NCBI GenBank assembly: GCA_900547195.1
Contig: URFQ01000082.1
Location: forward strand, 1 to 10,070
Direction of reading: 5' to 3'
From: an uncultured Butyricicoccus sp.
GTDB taxonomy: Bacteria; Bacillota; Clostridia; Oscillospirales; Butyricicoccaceae
Length of the DNA: 10,070 bases
Part shown: piece after piece, positions 1-6,012 of the stretch
Layout: every line of letters begins with the position of its first letter
Numbering within the stretch: the first letter of the stretch is position 1
Position numbers and translations under genes: made by a program
Notes under the pieces: model-generated
The model's input: only the letters and a program-made list of their open reading frames with translations
The model's database searches: none
Told to the model about the DNA's origin: nothing

Positions 1-12
1 CCGTCGGTTTGT

Positions 13-45
13 ATAAAAACCCACGCACATGTCGCGGGTTTTTAT
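13..45. terminator. Strong stem-loop, probable bidirectional terminator
   Basis: The arms ATAAAAACCC (13-22) and GGGTTTTTAT (36-45) are perfectly complementary over 10 bp, with a 13-nt loop containing ACATGT. The A-run on one arm and T-run on the other give a U-tract when read from either strand, as in bidirectional intrinsic terminators. It probably ends a gene lying to the left of the window. No coding region is visible in positions 1-147. Confidence 0.6.
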
Positions 46-61
46 GGGTTTTGCCACAAGC

Positions 62-115
62 GGCGAAACCCTTTTTGAAGCGCGCTGCGGCGCGAAGGAC
101 TTTTTCGACAGTCTG
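62..115 (+). repeat. 54-bp repeat, left copy
   Basis: Positions 62-115 match the reverse complement of 10017-10070 at 51 of 54 positions; I see one difference near each of positions 69, 73 and 106. The block begins GGCGAAA, contains the GC-rich hairpin core CGCGC-TGCG-GCGCG (81-94), and ends in the motif GACAGTCTG. The hairpin at 116-140 follows with no gap. It is non-coding and looks like a dispersed intergenic repeat. No transposase is visible with either copy. The identity is seen directly; membership of a wider genomic family is inference. Confidence 0.85.
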
Positions 116-140
116 AAAGGCCTTCCGTCGGGAGGCCTTT
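116..140. terminator. 11-bp stem, 3-nt loop hairpin; likely terminator of the polymerase operon
   Basis: The arms AAAGGCCTTCC (116-126) and GGGAGGCCTTT (130-140) pair over 11 bp with one G-T wobble and the loop GTC. It lies 7 bp beyond the stop of the minus-strand gene at 148 and is the natural terminator of that operon, though the minus-strand T-run is short. Read on the plus strand it is followed by one further T. It directly abuts the 54-bp repeat, and a hairpin of the same size occupies the same place at the right-hand copy. Confidence 0.6.
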
Positions 141-147
141 TGCTGTG

Positions 148-393
148 CTATTCTGTTTTTGCCGCGACAAACCAGCGCCCTTTTTCAAACCATAAATAGG
201 TCTGCTGGCCGCGGATGAGGCAGGTATAACGGTCGCCGACGCCGCCGACGCTTTCGCAGGCCGCACGCCGCACGTCCAGAATGCGGTCGATTGGGAAACG
301 GCGGCCTTCCTCGAATTCAATCAGGAAAGGCCGCAGGCGGCCATCCGTCTCAAACCGCGCGATGACCGGCACATATTTTTTCTTGCGTTCCAT
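148..393 (-). CDS. Small conserved-type protein in operon with Y-family polymerase (function unknown)
   Basis: This gene encodes 81 aa starting at the ATG at 393-391 (MERKKKYVPV...) and ending at TAG 150-148. The start is supported by GGGGTG about 8 nt upstream. That ribosome site overlaps the stop codon of the polymerase gene, so translation is probably coupled. The protein has no signal peptide or membrane segment. It is rich in alternating hydrophobic and charged stretches suggesting a small beta-rich fold, with a Gly-rich turn (residues 50-53) and the stretch YTCLIRGQQTYLWFE (56-70). Bacillus polymerase operons often carry a YolD-like partner, but this sequence does not look like YolD. 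From memory, similar small proteins sit beside dinB-type genes in Clostridia; I cannot verify this here. A role in controlling or assisting the polymerase is inference from context only. Confidence 0.8.
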   Translation of the reverse strand: MERKKKYVPVIARFETDGRLRPFLIEFEEGRRFPIDRILDVRRAACESVGGVGDRYTCLIRGQQTYLWFEKGRWFVAAKTE

Positions 394-400
394 GGTGGTT

Positions 401-1654
401 TCACCCCGCAAAATAACCGACAGGATGCACGGTATGGTCATCCTTTGGATTGATCGCCCCCAAAAGGGGGTCTGTATGAATGGTTGCCCGCTGGATGCTT
501 TGGTACCCATAGCGTTTCCGGATATGGTCCATCGCAATGTCGATTTGTTCCTGACGCTGCCGCCGGGTTTCCTCCGGATACAGGGACAGCTGGACGCCGT
601 CCTGGCCTTCCACCAGCCCGGCGCCGCGTACCCCAATGCTGCGCACCGGCCTTGGCCAGCGGTAATTGTTATGAAACAGCTCCATTGCGGCTTGGGCCAT
701 CTCCAGGCTCGAACAGGTGGCGGCGCGCAGTTTTTTCTGCCGGGTAAACGTATTGAGGCCGGCGTCACGCACCGAGAGTTCCACCACCGTGCATTTGGAC
801 GCCAGTTCGCGCATGCGGGCGCACACGCTTTCGCTGAGCAGGAGCAGCATCAGATGGACGTCCTCGTTGGTTTCCAGATTGCGCGGGCTGGTCGCGCTGT
901 TGCCGACCGATTGCACGGCGCGGATATGGTCGGTGCGCCGCACGGGTGAAGCGTCCCAGCCGTTGGCAAACCGGTGCAGCATTGCGCCGGTTTTTCCCAG
1001 TTTGCCGGTTAGAAGGTCGGGCGGCATTTCGGCCAGCTGGCCGATCGTACCGATGCCGGAGCGGCGCAGCTTGCGGCTGGTGGCAGGGCCGACATAGAGA
1101 AGGGCCTCTACCGGCAGCGGATACACGATTTCTTTATAATTGTCGCGTTCAATGCGCGTGATTGCGTCCGGTTTCTTATAGTCGCTGCCGAGCTTGGCTG
1201 TAATTTTGTTGTTCGATATGCCGATGCTGGCCGTGATGCCGAGCTCGAACCGGATGCGTTTGCGGATTTCCTGCGCGATGTGCATCGGGTTGCCGAACAG
1301 GCCGGTGCTGCCGGTCACATCCAGCCAGTTTTCATCCAGCCCGAACGGTTCGATCTGGTCGGTATAATCTTCGTAGATTTCCCGCGCCATACGGCTGAAC
1401 CGGATGTACTCCGGCATATCGGGCGGCAGCACAACCAGCTCGGGACAGACCTGTTTGGCCTGCCAGACCGCCATGCCTGTTCTCACGCCCTGCGGTTTGG
1501 CGAGATAATTGGCCGTCAGGACAATGCCGTGCCGGTTCTCCTGCCGTCCGCACACGGCAACCGGCCGGCCGCGTAGTTCGGGATGCCGCTGCATTTCCAC
1601 CGAGGCATAGAAACAGTTCATATCCACATGCAAAATCCTGCGTTGCAATGCCAT
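401..1654 (-). CDS. dinB: Y-family translesion DNA polymerase (DinB/UmuC-like, Pol IV type)
   Basis: This is an error-prone polymerase that copies past damaged template bases in the cytoplasm. Counted from the ATG at 1654 it has 417 aa, usual for the family. The palm carries HVDMNCFYASVE (residues 9-20), with catalytic Asp11 and the steric-gate region Phe15-Tyr16. A second palm motif, GLDENWLDV, supplies Asp107 and Glu108. The motif SIGISNNKITAKLGSDYKKP (143-162) and a helix-hairpin-helix near YVGPATSRKLRRSGI (187-201) follow. The C-terminal QLSLY (355-359) is a clear beta-clamp-binding motif, and the tail IRKRYGYQSIQRAT is typical of Gram-positive members. The start is uncertain: GTG 1657, ATG 1654 and TTG 1648 are in frame, and AGGTG best fits the TTG in spacing. 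Two SOS boxes lie in the promoter, so LexA control is likely. It is first gene of a two-gene operon. Confidence 0.93.
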   Translation of the reverse strand: MALQRRILHVDMNCFYASVEMQRHPELRGRPVAVCGRQENRHGIVLTANYLAKPQGVRTGMAVWQAKQVCPELVVLPPDMPEYIRFSRMAREIYEDYTDQIEPFGLDENWLDVTGSTGLFGNPMHIAQEIRKRIRFELGITASIGISNNKITAKLGSDYKKPDAITRIERDNYKEIVYPLPVEALLYVGPATSRKLRRSGIGTIGQLAEMPPDLLTGKLGKTGAMLHRFANGWDASPVRRTDHIRAVQSVGNSATSPRNLETNEDVHLMLLLLSESVCARMRELASKCTVVELSVRDAGLNTFTRQKKLRAATCSSLEMAQAAMELFHNNYRWPRPVRSIGVRGAGLVEGQDGVQLSLYPEETRRQRQEQIDIAMDHIRKRYGYQSIQRATIHTDPLLGAINPKDDHTVHPVGYFAG

Positions 1655-1662
1655 CACCTACC

Positions 1663-1674
1663 AAACAAATGTTC
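1663..1674. promoter_or_regulatory. Second LexA (SOS) box-like site
   Basis: AAACAAATGTTC matches the core GAAC-N4-GTTC of the Bacillus-type SOS box at 7 of 8 fixed positions, and the central AAAT fits the R-N-R-Y preference. Its centre is 25 bp from the stronger box at 1688-1699, and it covers the region expected just after the transcription start of the polymerase gene. It may be a weaker co-operative operator. Confidence 0.5.
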
Positions 1675-1681
1675 TAAAATT

Positions 1682-1710
1682 ATTATAGAACATACGTTCC
1701 TGAAATACAA
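1682..1710 (-). promoter_or_regulatory. Promoter of the polymerase operon
   Basis: Read on the minus strand, TTGTAT (1710-1705) is followed after exactly 17 bp by a perfect TATAAT (1687-1682). The -35 is weak (3 of 6) and the -10 is ideal. The expected start is near 1675, giving a leader of about 20 nt. The SOS box at 1688-1699 fills most of the spacer, so LexA binding would block RNA polymerase. Confidence 0.75.
1688..1699. promoter_or_regulatory. LexA (SOS) box
   Basis: GAACATACGTTC matches the Bacillus/Gram-positive SOS box core GAAC-R-N-R-Y-GTTC at every fixed position. It lies between the -35 and -10 elements of the polymerase promoter. Repression by LexA and release after DNA damage follow from the known SOS system; lexA itself is not in the window. 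Confidence 0.85.
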
Positions 1711-1839
1711 GAGCGAATATTTGGAATTCAAGGCCGGAAGCGGGCGCCGGCGCTGCTGCGGATAAAATTTATTCCACAGGAAGCGCGATCTATGGTACGA
1801 TAACAGCAGAAATGCGTATCATACAGGAGGTCGATGGCC

Positions 1840-4254
1840 ATGAACCAGCCCAACCAGATTGTATTCCAGGTGTATCAAAATCAGGAACTCCCCTTCCGTT
1901 TTCACGAAGGGCTTTCGGTGTTTTTTGGCCTGACGGGGAGCAGCCGCATCCTATGCGGCAGCCGGGAATATGAGCTCCTGCCCGCCGGGCTGCTGGTGGT
2001 CAACCCGTTTGAACTGTACCGCCTGAGCTGTCCGGCGGATGGGGCGGTCATTGGCTTGCAGCTGGCGCGGCCGCTGCTCCGGATCGCGGGCTGGAAGGAT
2101 ACCGATTACTGCTCCTGCTATGTCCGTTCAGGCGATGGCCTGGAATACAACCCGCTTCGTGAACAGTATGCCGAGATTTTCCAGGATTTTTTTCAGGGCG
2201 GCGGCGCTCAGGCTTCCTGTACAGGCTCCGCCATCCAGCTGCTCGGCTTGCTGCAATCCCGCTTTTCTGTGCACGATCCAGACCGGCTCCATCGGGAATC
2301 CACGATGCAGCGCCTGCGGCGCATGCTGGAGTTTATCCACAAACACTGGAATGAGGAACTCCGCCTGGCGGATATTGCGCAGCAGGAATATTTGTCTGTC
2401 AGCTACCTGTCGCGCTTTTTCCAAAAGCATCTGCATATGCCGTTTTCCCAGTATGTGCGCGAACTGCGCCTGCGGCATGCCGCACAGACGCTCGCCCAGA
2501 CTTCGGGTTCCATCACCCATCTGGCTTACGATTGCGGGTTCCGCACGCCGGGCGTGTTTATCGACGCGTTTAAACAGTATTATGGGCGGACGCCCCGCCG
2601 GTACCGGCAGGAAATGCAGCGGGCGCGCCGGGAGCAGACGCCCGAAAACAACCAGCGCGACGATCTGGCGGTGCTGGTTTCCTACATCAAGGAAAAGACC
2701 GTTAACGACTTGCCGCGCCGCACGTACCGGATTTCGGCGCAGTGCGCGCCGGCGTCTCCCAAAGCGCTGCGGTGGCGTAGGATTCTCAACATCGGCTATG
2801 CCCGTGACGGCCTGATGGCGCCCGTGCAGGAACAGATCCGCGGGGCGCAGCGCGAAATCGGGTTTGAGTACCTGCGGTTCCATGGCCTGTTCGATGAAGA
2901 CATGCACATTTACAGCGAGGACGAGCACGGAAAGCCGCAATTCAACTTTGCCTATCCGGCGATGCTGTTTGATTTCATCCTGTCGCTCGGGCTAAAGCCA
3001 TATGTCGAGCTGAGCTTCCTCCCGAACCGCCTTGCGCGGGAGCAGACCAGAATTTTCGACCGCCCTTCCGTCATTTCGGGCTGCGCCGATCTGGACAAAT
3101 GGAGCTTGCTCGTGCGGGCGGCCATCCGGTTTTTCATTGAGCGGTATGGCATGGAGGAGGTCGAGAGCTGGCGCTTCACCACCATCGGCAAGGGTTACGC
3201 CCACATTGGCTGCATTGGGCTGGAGGAGCATGAGGCGCTGTATTGTGCGACCTACCGGGCGGTGAAAACGGCCCATCCGCGCTGCCAGTTCGGCGGGCCG
3301 GGCGGGTTTGCCTATCTCATCCGCGAGAAACACGGTGTGCCGCGCTTTCTGGATATCGCGGAGGCGGAGGGCTGCGTGCCGGATTTCATCTCGATGCAGT
3401 GCCATCCGCATATGCAGACCGGCGAAGACGCGCTGTTTATGGACTTTACGCTCAACCAGCAGTCCGCGCCCGCGGTGCTCTCCAAGGACCCGGATTTTAT
3501 GGCGCACGCGCTGGATGATTTGCAGGCCCTGCTCAAACAGCATGGGCTGGATCGGGAAATCTACATCGAGGAGTGCAATTCCACGCTTTGGCAGCGGGAT
3601 CTGTCCGGCGATACCTGCTATAAGGCCGCATGGCTGGCCAAAAACGTATGTGAAACCCGCGGCCGCATCGTGTTCGGCTACTGGCTGCTCACCGATCTGC
3701 TGGAAGAGCGCGCCACGCTGGAAAGCGTGTTCCATGGCGGGTATGGCCTGTTTACCTATAACGGGATCCCCAAAGCCGGGTATCAGGCCATGCGGCTGCT
3801 GAGTAAAATGGGCGACATGGTTTTGGACCGTGGGCCGGGCTGGATGCTCGCCCGGTCGCATGAGGGCTATCAGCTGATGCTGTATCACTACTGTGATTAC
3901 AGCAATCTGTACCGTTACCGTTACAAGCGGCTGGAAAAGCCGGAGGATGCGTATACGGTATTTGAACCCGGGGAGATCCGCCGCCTGCAATTCCAGCTTT
4001 CCGGCATTCCAGACGGCGTATACCGCGTGGAGCGGTTTGCGGTTACGCGCAAAGAAGGCTCGGCCTTTGACCGCTGGATGGAGATCGGCGCGCCGCGCGA
4101 CCCGGATGCGCACGCCATGCAGTATCTCGCTGCGCATGCCGGGCCGTCCTACCGGAGGGAGACCGTGCGCGCCGAAACCGGCCTGCGGCTGGAAGCCCTG
4201 CTGGAACCGCATGAGATCCAATTGCTTGTGCTGCGCCCGCTGGAAGGGCAATAA
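1840..4254 (+). CDS. AraC-family regulator fused to a GH39-like (beta-xylosidase-type) domain with altered active site
   Basis: This is a predicted cytoplasmic transcription regulator of 804 aa, far longer than ordinary AraC proteins (about 280-300 aa). Numbering is from the ATG at 1840, which lies 9 nt after AGGAGG (1825-1830); an in-frame ATG at 1834 is too close to that site. Residues 1-135 resemble an AraC sensor cupin. Residues 162-256 form the double helix-turn-helix, including LADIAQQEYLSVSYLSRFF and the closing YYGRTPRRYR. From about 295 onward it resembles GH39 beta-xylosidases: LRFHGLFDEDM, KPYVELSFLPN, GGPGGFAY, DTCYKAAWLAKN. The nucleophile region is IEECNST (Glu578), but the usual W-x-F-E-x-W-N-E-P acid/base motif reads WRFTTIGKG (444-452), with Lys451 where the catalytic Glu belongs. 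The domain is therefore probably a ligand sensor, not a xylosidase. The symporter and esterase genes downstream are its likely targets. Confidence 0.88.
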   Translation: MNQPNQIVFQVYQNQELPFRFHEGLSVFFGLTGSSRILCGSREYELLPAGLLVVNPFELYRLSCPADGAVIGLQLARPLLRIAGWKDTDYCSCYVRSGDGLEYNPLREQYAEIFQDFFQGGGAQASCTGSAIQLLGLLQSRFSVHDPDRLHRESTMQRLRRMLEFIHKHWNEELRLADIAQQEYLSVSYLSRFFQKHLHMPFSQYVRELRLRHAAQTLAQTSGSITHLAYDCGFRTPGVFIDAFKQYYGRTPRRYRQEMQRARREQTPENNQRDDLAVLVSYIKEKTVNDLPRRTYRISAQCAPASPKALRWRRILNIGYARDGLMAPVQEQIRGAQREIGFEYLRFHGLFDEDMHIYSEDEHGKPQFNFAYPAMLFDFILSLGLKPYVELSFLPNRLAREQTRIFDRPSVISGCADLDKWSLLVRAAIRFFIERYGMEEVESWRFTTIGKGYAHIGCIGLEEHEALYCATYRAVKTAHPRCQFGGPGGFAYLIREKHGVPRFLDIAEAEGCVPDFISMQCHPHMQTGEDALFMDFTLNQQSAPAVLSKDPDFMAHALDDLQALLKQHGLDREIYIEECNSTLWQRDLSGDTCYKAAWLAKNVCETRGRIVFGYWLLTDLLEERATLESVFHGGYGLFTYNGIPKAGYQAMRLLSKMGDMVLDRGPGWMLARSHEGYQLMLYHYCDYSNLYRYRYKRLEKPEDAYTVFEPGEIRRLQFQLSGIPDGVYRVERFAVTRKEGSAFDRWMEIGAPRDPDAHAMQYLAAHAGPSYRRETVRAETGLRLEALLEPHEIQLLVLRPLEGQ

Positions 4255-4301
4255 ACCAAAGAGGAAGCCGCATAATTTGGGGGTGTAAAGGCAACACCGC
4301 A

Positions 4302-4334
4302 CAAAGACGGCGGCAGCGCTTTGCTAAAATTTTT
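4302..4334 (+). terminator. Possible weak terminator after the AraC-GH39 gene
   Basis: CAAAG-A-CG (4302-4309) pairs with CGCTTTG (4317-4323), with one bulged A and a 7-nt loop, and is followed by a run of five T (4330-4334). The stem is short, so termination may be partial. It begins about 50 nt after the stop codon at 4254. Confidence 0.35.
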
Positions 4335-4562
4335 CGCCATAACTTTGTTGCGAAAACTTGCAATCCATCAACGATTCCCGCGTTTTCGCGCCTGGTTCTG
4401 ACGCAAAATTTTGATGCAAATCGCTCTTGCCTAAGAATTTTTTGACCTTTTTATATCGGGGATTTGCCCTTTTTCGCAGGACAATGCAAAAATACCTGTT
4501 GAAAAAGGGCGTTTTTCCGAAGAGAATTGGAAGATGGGCGCATATTTTCTTGGAATTCTTGC

Positions 4563-4571
4563 TGTTACAAT
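4563..4571 (+). promoter_or_regulatory. Candidate extended -10 promoter of the symporter-esterase unit
   Basis: TG-T-TACAAT (4563-4571) is an extended -10 element with 5 of 6 matches in the hexamer. Only a poor -35 (TATTTT, 4543-4548) lies 17 bp upstream, fitting an activator-dependent promoter such as an AraC target. The expected start is near 4578, about 53 nt before the symporter ATG. Confidence 0.4.
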
Positions 4572-4585
4572 GGGATCAACAAGCA

Positions 4586-4609
4586 GAAAAGAATCCCGGG
4601 CTTCTTTTC
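4586..4609. promoter_or_regulatory. 24-bp near-perfect palindrome, operator-like
   Basis: GAAAAGAA (4586-4593) and TTCTTTTC (4602-4609) are exact inverted copies around a central CCCGGG; the two flanking bases are the only mismatch pair. The CTTTTC arm can also pair with GAAAAG (4612-4617), which touches the ribosome site AGGAGG (4618-4623). The position just after the predicted transcription start suits a repressor operator or a leader hairpin influencing translation. Confidence 0.45.
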
Positions 4610-4630
4610 GAGAAAAGAGGAGGAAACCTT

Positions 4631-6001
4631 ATGGCATCTACCAATTCAACCAAACGGCAAACCCTGAAAACATCCCTGATTGAAAAAATTGCGTACGGTA
4701 TGGGGGACGTTGCGTGCAATGTCGTGTTCGCCATCACATCCAGCCTGCTGGTCTATTTTTACACCAACGTCATCGGGATATCGGCGGCGCTGGTCGGCGC
4801 CATCCTGCTGGCGTCCCGTCTGTTTGACGGCATTTCCGACCTCGCCATGGCGCAAATCATGGACAAGGTCAACTCCAGGCACGGAAAGTACCGCTCGTGG
4901 GTTCTTTGGATGGCCATCCCCTATGGCCTGAGCGCGGTGGCGCTTGTGTGCGTCCCGGCGCACGCCGCCGGCCTGACGCAGGCGATTTATATTTTTGTAT
5001 CGTATAACCTGTGCACTACGGTGTGCTATACGGCGCTCAACATGCCGTATTCGTCCCTCGCGCCGACGATGACGAACGACGACAACGATCTGGCCAAGCT
5101 GAACCTGTTCCGCATGTCCATGTCCCCGATTGGCAACCTGATCATCACCGCCCTGACGCTGCCGTTTATCAACAAGCTCGGGGGCGACCAGCGCGCGTGG
5201 ATCCTTGTGACGGCAATTTATGCGGCCATCGCATTCGTAATGCTGCTGTGGACGTTCTTTGGCAGCAAAGAACGCTTCATCCCGGCGGCCGCCCGGGAAG
5301 CCGAAGGCCTGCCGTTTATGAAGCGCCTCGGCGCGGCCTTCCGCAACAAATATTTTATCATGCTGACCCTGACCATGATCGCGGTTTCGCTGTATCAGAA
5401 CGTCAACGGCACCTGTTCGACCTATTATGCCCAGTATATCCTCGGCAATGTCGAGCTGATGGGTGCCTTGCAGACCGCGGAGAAAATTCCGTGGATTATC
5501 GGCGTCATCCTCCTCGCGCCGTTGATCAAGCGGTTCGGCAAACGCAATCTGGTGCTTGCCGGCGCGGCGCTGTGCGTGGCTGCGCAGGTCATCCTGCTTG
5601 CCGCGCCGGCCAATTATATGCTGCTGATGGTCTCGTCCGTGCTGCGCGGCCTGGGCGAAGCGCCGTTCTATGGCTGCATTTTCACCATGATCGCGGACAC
5701 AATCGAATACGGGCACTGGCACACCGGCGTCCGCGTGCACGCCCTGCTGTTCTCAGCCTTTACGGTTGGCCAGAAGCTTGGCGGCGGCGTGGCCGCGTGG
5801 GCAATCGGCCAGCTGATGGAGGCTTCGGGCTTCACCGGCCTTGCGGTGGAAATCCCCTCCGCGGTCAGCATGGTGCAGAATATTTACATCTGGGGAACGG
5901 TTGCTGCGTGGGGCGCGGTGGTGCTGCTGATGCTGGCCTACAAGCTGGATAAGCAGTATACCAGCATCGTGGCCGACCTTGCAAAGCGTGAAACGGCATA
6001 A
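4631..6001 (+). CDS. GPH-family sugar:cation symporter (MelB/XynT-like, MFS)
   Basis: This is a 456-aa inner-membrane transporter of the glycoside-pentoside-hexuronide:cation symporter family, usual length about 450-480 aa and 12 membrane helices. The ATG at 4631 has AGGAGG 7 nt upstream; an upstream in-frame extension to 4427 has no ribosome site. After a short charged N-terminus, ASRLFDGISDLAMAQIMD (61-78) and HGKYRSWVLW (84-93) give the family signature between helices 2 and 3. Asp66 and Asp70, four residues apart, resemble the cation-site acids of MelB helix II. The normal D-P-x-x-G of that motif reads D-L-A-M-A, so the site is somewhat divergent. The second half carries a typical loop near IKRFGKRNLVLAG. 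The esterase gene starts 12 nt after its stop, so the two are co-transcribed. The substrate is probably a glycoside or short oligosaccharide; xylo-oligosaccharides are suggested only by the GH39-like regulator. Confidence 0.9.
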   Translation: MASTNSTKRQTLKTSLIEKIAYGMGDVACNVVFAITSSLLVYFYTNVIGISAALVGAILLASRLFDGISDLAMAQIMDKVNSRHGKYRSWVLWMAIPYGLSAVALVCVPAHAAGLTQAIYIFVSYNLCTTVCYTALNMPYSSLAPTMTNDDNDLAKLNLFRMSMSPIGNLIITALTLPFINKLGGDQRAWILVTAIYAAIAFVMLLWTFFGSKERFIPAAAREAEGLPFMKRLGAAFRNKYFIMLTLTMIAVSLYQNVNGTCSTYYAQYILGNVELMGALQTAEKIPWIIGVILLAPLIKRFGKRNLVLAGAALCVAAQVILLAAPANYMLLMVSSVLRGLGEAPFYGCIFTMIADTIEYGHWHTGVRVHALLFSAFTVGQKLGGGVAAWAIGQLMEASGFTGLAVEIPSAVSMVQNIYIWGTVAAWGAVVLLMLAYKLDKQYTSIVADLAKRETA

Positions 6002-6012
6002 AAGGAGTCTCT

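Larger units (their letters stand above)
4255..4630. other. 376-bp intergenic region, AT-richer, structured
   Basis: No convincing coding region is present; the frame leading into the symporter gene is open from a TTG at 4427 but has no ribosome site there. The stretch is visibly richer in A and T than its neighbours. It holds the short stems GGTGT/ACACC (4282-4298) and CAAAG/CTTTG (4302-4323), a perfect palindrome CAAAATTTTG (4404-4413), and three direct copies of TTTTCGC (4331, 4383, 4471). Closer to the symporter lie an extended -10 and a 24-bp palindrome, listed separately. It probably contains the terminator of the regulator gene and the control region of the symporter-esterase unit. Confidence 0.6.

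Noticed and set aside
2992..4302. 436-codon open frame on the minus strand
   Set aside because: It is wholly antisense to the clear AraC-GH39 coding region, with low-complexity Pro/Gly/Ala/Arg composition.
4452..4457. TTGACC (4442-4447) with TATATC as a symporter promoter
   Set aside because: The spacing is only 4 bp, and no -10 occurs at 16-18 bp from TTGACC.
4427..4630. Upstream extension of the symporter by 68 codons
   Set aside because: It begins at TTG without a ribosome site, and the candidate promoter and palindrome lie inside it; the ATG at 4631 has AGGAGG.
4646..5740. 364-codon open frame on the minus strand
   Set aside because: It is antisense to the symporter, rich in Arg/His/Gln/Gly, with no recognisable domain.
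5011..5952. 313-codon plus-strand frame within the symporter gene
   Set aside because: It is a +1/+2 shadow; the symporter frame has the hydrophobic helices and family motif.
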